Positions 22,086-32,263 of a stretch of DNA of 64,000 nucleotides are shown in pieces (position 1 is the first letter of the stretch; every line of letters starts with the position of its first letter). The notes under the pieces were generated by a model. The model saw only the letters and a list, made by a program, of their open reading frames with translations. It did no database searches and was not told where the DNA came from. The position numbers and the translations under genes are program-made. Origin of the DNA: Takakia lepidozioides (lineage: Eukaryota; Streptophyta; Takakiopsida; Takakiales; Takakiaceae); the NCBI GenBank assembly GCA_030704615.1, contig CM060732.1, positions 44,559,053 through 44,623,052 of the forward strand, written 5' to 3'.

Positions 22086-24920
22086 CCGTGACAGGTGGAC
22101 ACGAATTAACATTAGAAAAGTGGCCATCAAGTGAAGAAAAAGTTTGGAAGTCAAACTTGGAGAATGTGCCACGCGGAGAGGGGAAGTCGGGGGCATGTTT
22201 AGAAACGGACACGTGGCCGCTAAGGCGAAGCTGCATCGATTGCAAAAGTGAGTTTCATCATGCAAGAGGACAAATCGGGCCGTCAAAGTACCTACCCGGT
22301 ACAGCAGCTAATACTAATTGTGGGCCCATTAATGCATTCAGTGCCAGGGTAACGGAACCCTTTTCGAGTTCAGAAAAGGGAAACCTATACCACATGTGCT
22401 GTCCTACTGGACATTCCAGGTGGAAATGTCCATGGAGGGGGGTGGAATTAAGGAATTATCTAAGCAGTCCACAGCCAATCAGGAGTGAGAATTACATGCA
22501 GGTGGTTCCCTCCAAGAAACAAGAACAAGAAATAGGAAGTGTTATGAGCGGAAGAGTCGGAGTGGCTCTGAATAGCCAAGCTCTCGACGGAAGGGGCAAT
22601 CAAAGCACTAGCCTGGTAGCTATGGCAGATGTAACCGATTACACACTCGCTTTACTTCTCACGCAGTGGCGCAAGGACGGACGCATTGAGAGTATATTTT
22701 CTCTAATTCGTTACTTGCAAGCCCCACAGGCTTACACGCACTTACTTATTCAATTCTGTGCCAACCATACCTTCATGCTCTGTGCCTTGCAAGCTTTCCT
22801 TCAGCTGTTTCAAACAAAGCCTTTTTGTTTGTCTAGAATGAAGAGAGTGAGGGGAATGGAGGATATCAGGATGAAGAGCACCACGATACTGCAGAAGCAA
22901 ACAATTGCAGCACCGCAGGCAGTACAGCTGCTAAGGGAGTTGCGATTGGAGGGGCTGCTACGCAAGGACTGGTAGGGAATTTGTTCCAAGAAGGGAGTTT
23001 CCTTAAAACTCAAGGTTACGCTTGTGCCAAAGCCGAGTACCCAGGGCTTAGGGAAGTTGGCCAAATATTGAACGTTCTGTTTGCCATGAAACAGAACCAA
23101 CAAATTTTGAGCAGGTCATTCACAGAGGAGATCCTGAAAGCTTTGAAAGGAGAGGATGTCGCTTGGGCGGAGTTAATGTACAATGGACTGGTGGACGAGA
23201 TGAAGAGGTTACAGGGCACTGCTGCTAAGTCTCCGATCATTGTGTCTGGTCCAGTCATTGCCCAAATAATTCTTGATTCTTGCATACTTGATACTCGGGA
23301 ACGTAAGGAGATAGGAGTGTTTGAGGCAGAAACCACTGCAATTGAAGAGCAGGGCTCTTCACATAGTGAGGGTGGACTGGCAGGGCAACACCAGTCTAAG
23401 AGACAGAGGCGGGGTATGACTGTAGTGGCGGATCCACTGGCTTCACGAAAACCGCACGATAATGTTTTCCCAAGCTCTTGTGCAGATGGGCACAACACAC
23501 AGAGAGCTGCTATTATTGGAAGCACGGCCTTTAGAGATGGAAGAGGAAGTCAATTCGATACCACAACCACCACAACCAATTGACTCAGATGTTTTGGAGG
23601 TTCCACAGTTACTACATGCTGTGACTTCACCCCCAATTGCTCTGGAAGGAAAGGTTTTCCCACTACAGAGCAGGTTGTGGCCGAAATTGAGAAGGGTGAC
23701 CTTCTCTATGAAAACTCTGGTTTGGTAAGGGAATCAGTAATTCCAGAGGTGCAGCGGTTGTCCAGAGAAAACCCTGTTGTGCATGTAATACCCACAGCTG
23801 TGATGGAGGTACCAGGGGTAGAATATCAAGACACTGCAGCACTTGTGGCGGATGAGGTGGTTCAGGAAGAAAATCTGGTGGGGCAATGGCCTGAATGGTT
23901 GGTGAGGCATCACACTGTGGAGGATCAGGAGAACACAGCAAGCTCACCATGATGACCCTCAGCAGCCATGCTTATGAGTTCCATAAGCAGAACACTTAAT
24001 TTGTTGGGCACTTATGTGAAATCCCATGTTCCATCTACCCAATTGGCAGCTTTGAGGGAGGAACTCGGGAAGGAGTTTGAGGCTTGAATTGCCACTGAGT
24101 GTACTAACAAGGTAGATGAGGAGGTCAATCTCAAGTTACAACAAGAGTTGGAGGACACAAAGGCTGCTTTGCAGTTGGCCAAGGGACATCTGATTGAAGC
24201 CGGCCTCGAGCAGGACCAGTTGCATGAAGCACATAAGCAACAGTTATACCAAATGCAGGTGAAGCATGAGGAAAAGTTGCACGAAGTGAATGTACTACAT
24301 ACAGAGTTGCAGGCAGTACATGAGAGATAACCATACAATGTGCTACACTCACAACTACTCTTGAGTAAACTGCATTAGAAGTTAACAGACAAGGGGAGAG
24401 ATGTATGAAGGCAGAGGCAGAAATAATCGAGCAGGCGAAACTCATTGTTGATATGAAGAATAAAATCTGTCGCAATGAGAATACTTTCAAGCAATACAGA
24501 CAGGTTGAGGCTGACAAAGAGAGGTACATCCTGGAGTTGCAACAAACAGTCATGGTCAATAGAAATGAACTCTATGTGGCTAACAAGGCTTGGAAGGAAG
24601 CCAATAATCTGGCTGCTGCCTATGCGAGTTTGGTTGAACCTCATGCAAAGCGCATGGAGGCTTTACAGCAGCAGTTAGATGTGTACAGGCTCACAGAGGA
24701 GCAGACTCTCAGGGGTGCCACACACGACTTGGTGGATAACCACCTTATGCAAGTCTGGTTAACACAAGGGCCAGTGGAAGGTAAAGCACCACGGAAGCTC
24801 ACCTAGGGCGAGATGAATGAGCTCAGACTGCAGGTGCAGAACATTGCCACAACTACTATAGACAATGTCTATAGTAGAATAGTGGAGTTATAGGAGGATG
24901 TAGAAGGCCTGCAGACTCAG
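22086..24920 (+). pseudogene. Element A extra ORF region, N-terminal and coiled-coil parts
   Basis: Open pieces run in at least three frames, consistent with one decayed gene. 22088-22975 contains the segment YTLALLLTQWRKDGRIESIF and ends in helical sequence. 22981-23583 continues with AWAELMYNGLVDEMKRL and SPIIVSGPVIAQIILDS, a helical block that recalls the transposon-associated proteins of Athila-like plant elements. 24120-24330 and 24405-24806 are strongly helical and look like coiled coil (runs rich in Leu, Glu, Gln, Lys with heptad spacing). I can assign no function. Stops at several points separate the pieces. Confidence 0.5.
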
Positions 24921-26174
24921 GTGGATGACCTGAGTTCAAATATTGACAAGAGAGTCTTTGTACCTGAGGAGCAGCTGATGGCTACTTATTTACAGGCCAG
25001 AACTCTATTTTTTCAGTCTTCTTCGCAAGGGGTGCAGGAGATGCCAGTGGTAGAAGGGCCAGTGGTACCAATACCACAACAAGTGACTGTGCAGGTAGCT
25101 GACCCTGTTGTTACTACAGCCACACCACAGCCTGAGGTATGGGGGGATGCTGCTTTTAACCCACCTAAGACACCTACTGCATGGGAGTACAGTCAAGCTA
25201 TGATTATGCCCTTCAACCAAATTCCCATTGTATTGGATTTGGCTTGGAAGGAATTTAGTCCTCCACAGTCGTTGGCTCATTACTACCAGATCATGCGCAT
25301 TTGGCTGCCAGTGGCAACTAGGACTAAGGTTCTTCCGAACAATCGACCCATTGAGGATCATCACTTTGCGAGGTACTGGTCTGAAACAGGTACCATGTTG
25401 AAGGAATTAATTGCCTTCCAAGTTGTACATGGGTACATTTATACCAAAACCAAAGAGGTATCAAGTATTGTCATGGGCTGTGGATTATACTATGCTGCTT
25501 GTTTTCTGGCACGTTATCACATTGAGCAGCAGAGGATGCAATCGCGATTTCTGAGTTATTCCAGTGGGGATCATTGGGTCTTACCTTCAGTGCCACCTCA
25601 TATGTACCTATATGATGCAAAAGTTATGATGCAGAAGGATTCCCAACTTCGTTCATGGTTTCATTCGGCTTGGAACAATTTGATAACACAGAAATTCGGC
25701 CCTGAGGATATTTTCTTTAAGGGACATGAGGCATGGAAATACTTGCACTGTTCCCAAGTCATTGGCACACCTCTTACCTATACAGATAAGGAGTTCAAGA
25801 CGTTCACTAATTCTGCGTGCCAGCGCTTACAACAAGTTGTACAATTTAAACTTCCAGATATGGTTGGACAACATTGTATGCCACACATGATTCCACTTAA
25901 AGTTCGGCCGTTAAAACACCTAAGGGGAGACGAGGATTCTGATACTACTATTTCTTCAGCGGACTCTTTTGACATGACAAAGGACTATGCACTTCAGATG
26001 GCAGAGAAGAAACAACGGGGATCTCCTATACCTGAGAGGTTACCTCGTTATCAGCCAAAGAAGGGTCAGACATTTCAAGGTAGTGCTCAATCATCTCCGT
26101 CAACCAGTGACAAGCCTCGGGCTCGCACACGGAGTCCTTCACGAGACTCTCACCGTCAGAAGGATGCTCGCTAA
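24921..26174 (+). CDS. Element A extra ORF, C-terminal part (unknown function)
   Basis: An open frame of 417 codons between the integrase and the 3' LTR. It continues the frame of the preceding coiled-coil piece after stops near 24804 and 24890. The first 100 residues are Val/Pro/Gln-rich, residues 100-340 look like a folded domain with many aromatics (WEYSQAMIMPFNQIP, VMGCGLYYAACFLARYHIEQ, SGDHWVLPSVPPHMYLY), and the last 75 are Ser/Pro/Arg-rich (SPIPERLPRYQPK). A second, diverged copy at 1523-2289 preserves the folded part. I recognise no family; it is not an obvious envelope protein because I see no signal peptide or clear membrane segment. Confidence 0.6.
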   Translation: MDDLSSNIDKRVFVPEEQLMATYLQARTLFFQSSSQGVQEMPVVEGPVVPIPQQVTVQVADPVVTTATPQPEVWGDAAFNPPKTPTAWEYSQAMIMPFNQIPIVLDLAWKEFSPPQSLAHYYQIMRIWLPVATRTKVLPNNRPIEDHHFARYWSETGTMLKELIAFQVVHGYIYTKTKEVSSIVMGCGLYYAACFLARYHIEQQRMQSRFLSYSSGDHWVLPSVPPHMYLYDAKVMMQKDSQLRSWFHSAWNNLITQKFGPEDIFFKGHEAWKYLHCSQVIGTPLTYTDKEFKTFTNSACQRLQQVVQFKLPDMVGQHCMPHMIPLKVRPLKHLRGDEDSDTTISSADSFDMTKDYALQMAEKKQRGSPIPERLPRYQPKKGQTFQGSAQSSPSTSDKPRARTRSPSRDSHRQKDAR

Positions 26175-26223
26175 CAAAGGTTTGCTCATCCCAAAAAGTA
26201 AACCGCGAGGACACGGCTTTTTG

Positions 26224-26240
26224 AGAGGGGGAGGAGTAAA
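26224..26240 (+). promoter_or_regulatory. Polypurine tract of element A
   Basis: GAGAGGGGGAGGAGTAAA immediately precedes the 3' LTR start TGTTAGAGGG. Composition and place fit the plus-strand priming site. The same tract is present in A' (about 1471-1487, minus). Confidence 0.7.
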
Positions 26241-27234
26241 TGTTAGAGGGCTGCTTGGGACTTAGACGCTTTTACGGGTTCTGTGGGGTACCCTTAATTT
26301 TTGCGCAGACTGAGACCAACAGGAACCTTAGGGGTGGCAGCAGCAGGCTTTAGGGGGGTTACACAGCCCGACACAGCTTTACACAGCCGTCACAGCCAGT
26401 CACAGCCCGACACCTCGCAGATATTCTGGAATGCTCGGAGCCTTAGCTGCCCCTCCAAGAAGGGCCATAAGGTTTGCATTAGAAAATTATCATGGCGGGC
26501 CTCTGCAGAACAACTTCTCCAAGGCACAGCCGACACAGTCGACACAGCCAGTCACAGCCCGACACAGCCTTATACAGCCAGTCACAGCTCGGCACAGCTT
26601 GACACGGCCTGTCACAGTACATGGGGAACAGTTATCATTGACAGGGAACGACTGTGAGGGAACGACATCTGCAGAAGGAACGTGTTACTACAGGGATGAC
26701 GGTTAATTAGTTAGGTGGTTAGAACAACTTGCGGGTAGATAAGGAGGGGGGCAACGGAAAGAATGACACTTCAAGGGGAGCGCTTTTGGGTTATGCATGA
26801 GAAGAGATCAGGCGGGGAGCAAGAAGGAGGAAAGATGAACAGTAGATGCTTATTTACCTGCAGAGCTGTAGTGATACGGTAGGGCAGATTAGAGTCACCA
26901 TGGCATTGGCCTGATACCTGATAAATCATAATCTGATATTTATTCGATACAAACACACTGTGTAGAGAGACATGAGTGAAGCTATGGAATGAATGCATGA
27001 TTAACTGGAACTTAATAGATACTGAAGCAATCTGATGCTTCAGTATACACGGTAAGGTAAATTGATAACATGAAGGCAAGAAGGAATACAAATAGGAAGC
27101 ACAACCATGATTCACTAGCTGCATGTCATGACTGATTGTTTTGAGCGGGCTGAGTGCTTAGAGATATCCAACTCTTCTATCTTGGAGTTTCCACCTCGGA
27201 TAGCAAAGGGATGGGTGAGTAAAGCCGCTCAACA
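26241..27234 (+). repeat. 3' LTR of element A
   Basis: Begins TGTTAGAGGG and ends GCTCAACA, giving TGTT...AACA termini. From about 26300 it matches the 5' LTR at 2386-3106. It has an extra about 107 bp segment at 26420-26526 not found in the 5' LTR, and a small difference near 26755-26790. Confidence 0.85.
26420..26526 (-). pseudogene. NIF/FCP1-like phosphatase fragment inside LTR
   Basis: On the minus strand this matches 41835-41944 in element E, which encodes the end of a NIF/FCP1-type phosphatase domain (LWPFLEGAAKA region). Here the frame is degraded but TLWPFLEG is still readable. It is flanked by CACAGCC repeats on both sides. Its absence from the 5' LTR means the two LTRs differ by this segment. 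Confidence 0.65.
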
Positions 27235-28775
27235 CAGACCCAGTCTAGTACCACGAGTCAGGAAGCTTAATTGAGCTGAGTGGGTGTGCCATAGGGTCTA
27301 AATTATTAGCAAATTGTTTTGGTTGGTGGAGCCACAACAAATCTTGTGTATATATGCATGAAAAAAAAACATCTTGACTTTTCAATGCTATGCTTTTAGA
27401 TGGGTGTCACCTATGGATTGAATACCACACGGCGAGCTTCTGGGGGGATCCTTCCGAGGGATTCTTTCATCTGTTTGTTGTTTCCCTTGGAAATGGCAAG
27501 GAGGAAACCTTCCCTCATTGCATTTCCCACCTCAATCCTGTTAGCAATTAAGTGACTGTGGATAGTCGGCCAAATTTTGTCCTCCACCTGCCAAATACAT
27601 TTTGGAATATTAAGCACCATCAATCCATCCTAATTTCTGCAAATCTGCAATTTCTTTTATACATATTCTAGTACTATACAAAAGTCTTGAAAAAAGAACT
27701 CTTATTGCTCTGTAGTACATGTTCCTTCCATTGGTCCTCGTTTAGGATGAAGTTTCGAAAACTCCACCTAGCTCATTAGAGAGCTCATCTGCCACAAGCT
27801 CTCTAATCATTTCTAACGTGGTCCTATACGATATAGTAACTAGAACTTGGTTTATATGGATTTTGTTATATAAACCAATGGATTACATCAAGAAAATGTC
27901 GAAGAAAAATAATCGAGGTGTAATTTTCATTGAGATTGTTGCCGTTTAATTTTTGGTATTCTTCGATCTATCTTCTTGATGTTATTCATACATTACCCGA
28001 TCGATCTTTTCAAGTTTGTAACATATACGCATAATGTCAGCAATATATATCACCCGATGCCTACAAATCCAGGGATGAAAGGGTGTCTGTTTGTTGTGAG
28101 CAGGATTGTGTGAGCTCTAGCTAAGAATCTCACCATAAATCTTAAAGAGTGAATCAGTAAGGGCTTATGATTTCCATTTTCTCGGAGAATGTATTCATGG
28201 GCTGATGTTTCGGATTTACAGTGAGTGCAGATGTGGTCCTAGTCCCATCTCCAACAGCTGGACGGATAGACATTGTGGTATCTAAAGATGTCATCAGTTG
28301 CCTGGATCTCTCCCCCGCAAAGGGTATGGAGGCCCTTAAAACTTTATTAAAGCAAGGAAAAAATAACCTTGCAAATGCCATGAAGGCTGATGAGGGAGAC
28401 ACTGCTCCGCGACCCAGATCAGTAAAAAAGAGATGAAGCAACATACAAGGCCTAGTAGCTGCCCCTCTTGCTATATTTCTAGCGACGACCAAACGTAGGA
28501 AGCTAGTTTAGCGTAGAGCAGGAATAGGGTGCCATAGTGCCACGTTTTCATTGCCACGTCATCGTCGCCACGTTTTGTCGCCACGTTTCGTTGTCAAATT
28601 TCATCAATCTGCCCGGACTGCCCATCTGAAAATCATCAATAGAATTTGTCGCGCAAAGTGTTTCAAGACTGCACAAACTGCCCGTTTCTTGATCTTCTTT
28701 GAAGGGGTTTCACAGGCCGATCGCGATTTGCAGATGGAGACGTTCACAGATTATGAATACACATCAGGAGCTCTC
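27235..28775. other. Intergenic DNA, nothing firmly recognised
   Basis: AT-rich. A minus-strand open frame at 27411-27623 (70 codons, with NRIEVGNAMREGFLLAISKG) looks coding in composition but matches no family I know. Near 28537-28590 the short unit GCCACGTTTT recurs about four times. No RNA gene seen. Confidence 0.4.
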
Positions 28776-29122
28776 ACGATGGTGGGACAACTGCAATCGC
28801 AAGGTGTGGCTTTTCTTAATGTATGATGTGAAGAAGTTTGTCCATCCTGCAAATGGGGGCTCTTAGTACCATGATTCGGTCTTCTTCCTTATGTTTACAA
28901 GGCTCTTGGGAGATTCAGCTTGGTCTTAGTAGGCCGTGTTTCAATCTCTGCCTGCTCAGTTGCACCGTGGTAGTTCTCACAGACCAATCCGACATTACCT
29001 GACTACAGACACAAGCAACACACACACAGGTCCTTTTGGGTTGATGGTCGGCAGGTCAAGGAAAATGTGGTGAGGGCACCTTCTTCTTCGACCTATTTCA
29101 GCCTGTTTTGCCCTCTCATCAA
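28776..29122 (+). repeat. Duplicated segment U, copy 1
   Basis: Diverged direct repeat of 31562-31972, sharing the order GGTGGGACAAC, GTGAAGAAGTTTGTCC, CAGAGACCAATC-like and GAGGGCACCTTCTTCTTC over about 350 bases. The copies are about 2.8 kb apart. Confidence 0.7.
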
Positions 29123-29132
29123 ATTTGGCCCT

Positions 29133-30300
29133 GAGATGTGGGTCCAGATTCATCCAAGAGGGCCGGATTTCAAGCTCCAAATCACCTATGATTCCCTGTG
29201 GAAGGATAACTACAAGAAACCTGCATGGGGTAGATGGTCAACTGGAAGCCGCAGCAACAGCGTTACAATTGATAAATTCAGGCACTGCTAATGAAGGCAC
29301 CTTCTTCAAAACATTTCACCCTATTTTTCCCTCTTATCACAATCGGCCCTAAATTTTCATATTGAATTCTGCAAGTTAGCTGGTTGAGTGAACCTTTGAT
29401 AGTTTGGAGTGACTAATGTGACAACAGGGAAGTATCCAGAAACAGGTAACAGACATGAGGAGAGGCTGTGGAATGAATACTTTTCTGACCCCAGTCAATG
29501 GTGAGACAATGGAGGCAAAAAGTGAATGCCTGTTGGATTACAGAGAGTAGCAGATGTAATTGGGCATAGGAACTAGAGTGATAAGTTGAGTTGGGTGTTT
29601 CCTAGAGCAAATCTAGGCTGTCATTGTCAGCTGATAGCAGCAAGGCAATGATGTATGTATGATTTGTGCAGAGGCATGGATAGCTGAAGGTGCAGGGATA
29701 GTGTGTGGGTGGACAGACTCATCCAAGAGGGCCGGACTTCAAGCTCCAGATGATCTATGATTCCTGTGGATCAATAGCTACAAGAAATTTGTGTGGGTAG
29801 ATGGTCAACTGGAAACAGCAGCGGCAACAACACAATTGATAGAACAAGGACTGCTAATGAAGGCACCTTCTTCAACACATTTCACCCTGTTTTTCTCTCT
29901 TGTCAGAATCGGCCCTGATTTCCATATTGAAATCTGCAAGTTAGCTGGTTGAGTGAATCTAGTTTGGAGTGACTTTGACATGATACTGCCAATGTGATAA
30001 TAGTAAAGTATCAAAAAACAGGTAACAGTGTGGATAGCAATTAGTGTGATTGGGGTGTTCCTAGGCTGTCATTGTCAGTTGCTAGCAGCAAGGACAAAGA
30101 TGAATGCATGATTTGTGTAGAGGCATGGATAGCTGAAGGAGAAGGGATAGAGTGTGGGTCCAGATTCATCCAAGAGGGCCAGATTTCAAGCACAAGATTA
30201 CGTATGATTCCCTTTGGATCAATAGCTACAAGAAACCTGCATGTGTAGATGCAACTAAAGGCAGCAGCTGTAGCGGCTCAGTTGATAAAATCAGGCACCT
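29133..30300 (+). repeat. Interspersed X/Y repeat array
   Basis: Segment X (centred on CATCCAAGAGGGCC) recurs at about 29133-29250, 29701-29825 and 30151-30300. Segment Y (GCTAATGAAGGCACCTTCTTC through AGTTAGCTGGTTGAGTGAA) recurs at about 29283-29420 and 29849-29990, and again at 30705-30860. The units are diverged and not open in any frame. Confidence 0.7.
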
Positions 30301-30359
30301 CAACCATGACCACAGCTTCTGAAAGGGGATCAAGAGAGAGAGTCCACAATGCCTCTTCT

Positions 30360-31153
30360 GGCACTTCTGGGCATGTGAAGATGCTTTGTGTGGCAGGCAG
30401 ACTGACAGAGGCTCTAAAGACTTTAAACCCAAGGCGGCATTTCAGCAGATTCAGATGCGTATGTCTGTCTCTTGCTTAAGTGCATCAAGATGGAAGTTTG
30501 GAAGCTGGAAAGCAGGTGCACACTCACATTATCCTAAGTTGCTCAATTTGTATGGTGTTCAACTGTTGCGGGCATCAACTTAGTAGTTTTGTAGCGACTG
30601 TTCCCACTGATAGTCAGGTGCCCGAGGAACTGAAATTTGCATTCCAGTCAAAATATTAACACAATTAGCCCCATTTTTCAAATATGGGGTTAAGGCTTCA
30701 TGATGGCACTGCTAATGAAGACACCTTCTTCAACACATTTCGCCCTGTTTTCCCTCTCATCTGACTCGGCCCTAAATTTCCATGTTGAATTCTGTGAGTT
30801 AGCTGGTTGAATGAACCTTTGATAGTTTGGAGTGACTAAATTGACATGATACTGCCAATGTGACAACAGACAACCAAGGCAAAAAGATGAATATGCCTGT
30901 TGGATTACAGAGAGTAGCAGATGCAATTAAGCCTAGGAACATTCACTTGTGTTCTCAATGCATGTGCCAAGCTAGGAAGCCTGGAAAGAGAGGGCAGCGA
31001 GTCTATGCTGACATCGTCAAAACTGGAATTGTACCAAATCATGGTGTCACCCCGCCAGTAAAGCACTTTGGCTGCATGGTGGACCACTTGTCATTCTGGA
31101 CACTGCCATGCAGTTCAACATGTGTCTACTCGATTTCATTGGAAAACCAGTAA
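30360..31153 (+). pseudogene. PPR-like (PLS-class) pseudogene relic
   Basis: Pieces in shifting frames resemble plant organelle RNA-binding pentatricopeptide proteins. VKMLCVAGRLTEALKTL occurs near 30375, then VCLLLKCIKMEVWKL, followed in another frame by GKQVHTHIILSCS (near 30510). At about 30940-31090 come ARKPGKRGQRVYADIVKTGI and VKHFGCMVDHL. These match the usual order of a repeat, the GKQVHAHI-like repeat and the HYACMVDLL-like repeat near the end of such proteins. No full repeat array remains. A Y repeat interrupts it. Confidence is moderate because I matched patterns by eye. Confidence 0.5.
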
Positions 31154-31561
31154 TCGACCTCGAATTATTGCACATTCTCGATTCTATTCTGCATCATTGC
31201 TAGAATGTTGTTGGAGTGTTGGCAAGGGAAGCTAATTGTCATGCCACAAGATCGAGAACAGTATGGTGATGGAAGAGTTCAAAGGGTTCTGGTGTAGACG
31301 GTGGAGCTGCTTTGGAGCTTGCAGATGAAAGGGAGTATGACTCACAGTGACGCAGCCTTGTCATGCACAAGCTTGTTTAGCCTCTTGGACATGTTGAAAT
31401 ATTCCTCATTGTGTAGTGTCCAATGAGCTCATAGTGACTCGCATGAATGTTGTTGAAAGCTAAACTAGAACTCCTCCAAAAAAGAACCTGTCGCAGTTTT
31501 GATTGTGTCCGATTTTCGGGCACAAACGTCTACAGTGCTGCCATGAAGTTTTGAAAGATCT

Positions 31562-31972
31562 CTACAATGGTGGGACAACCGTAAAGGCAAAGTGTAGCTT
31601 TCGTAGTGTACAATGTGAAGAAGTTTGTCCGTTGTGCAAAAGTGGGTCCTTCCTGTCAGTATCATGATTTGTTCTTTGCCGTGTTGTTTACAATGTACTT
31701 GGGAGGGTCAGCTCGGTTTTGCAGGTGGTGCTTCAATCTATTGCTCCTCAGCTGCACCACGGTGGTCCTCAGAGACCAATCAGTTATCACCCAACTACAG
31801 ACACAAACAACGCACACAAGAGGTCCTTTGGGTTGGTAGTTGGTTGAATCCTCATTGGGTGAAAGAAAAGCTAGTTGCCTTCATGACACAAGGTCAAGGA
31901 CAATGTGGTGAGGGCACCTTCTTCTTCAACACATTTCAGCCTGCTTTGTCCTCTTATCAGAATCGTCCCTAA
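31562..31972 (+). repeat. Duplicated segment U, copy 2
   Basis: Second copy of the segment at 28776-29122, ending in a Y-like piece (GGGCACCTTCTTCTTCAACA). Divergence is high, so the duplication is old. Confidence 0.7.
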
Positions 31973-32215
31973 TGTTTCATGTTGAATTCTGCAAAGTTAT
32001 CTCGTTGGGTGGATCTATGGTGACATGTTACTGCCAAGTTGGGAACATGCAAATATTCAAAAACAGAAAACAGAGACGAAGAGAAGCTTTGGAACGAATA
32101 TTTCTTGGACCCCAGTCAATGGTCAGACCATCGAGGCGAAAAGGTGAATGCCTGTTAAACTACAGAGAAGTAGACAACAAGATGCATCACAAAGCTTTCT
32201 TGGAAATTGTCATCG

Positions 32216-32242
32216 TCTCTCTCTCTCTCTCTCTCTCTCTCC
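32216..32242 (+). repeat. CT microsatellite
   Basis: An uninterrupted (CT)n run of about 26 bases just upstream of element C. Confidence 0.95.
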
Positions 32243-32263
32243 CCAGCACATTTTTAAAGTCTT

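Larger units (their letters stand above)
2386..27234 (+). mobile_element. Element A: gypsy-like LTR retrotransposon with extra 3' ORFs
   Basis: A degenerate LTR retrotransposon in the order LTR, primer-binding site, gag, protease, RT, RNase H, integrase, extra ORF region, polypurine tract, LTR. The pol order with integrase last is that of Ty3/gypsy. Without the nested element B (5977-18075) it is about 12.7 kb. The coding region carries many stops and frameshifts, so it cannot move on its own. It lacks the methyltransferase found in B, C and D. The long region after integrase recalls plant Athila/Tat-type elements with additional ORFs, but I cannot place the clade from sequence alone. Confidence 0.85.

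Noticed and set aside
24921-26174. Envelope protein of an endogenous retrovirus-like element
   Set aside because: No signal peptide, fusion-type hydrophobic stretch or clear membrane anchor is visible.
27235-32263. tRNA or rRNA genes
   Set aside because: I looked for tRNA-like arms and rRNA-like conserved blocks by eye and saw none; a tRNA scan would be decisive.
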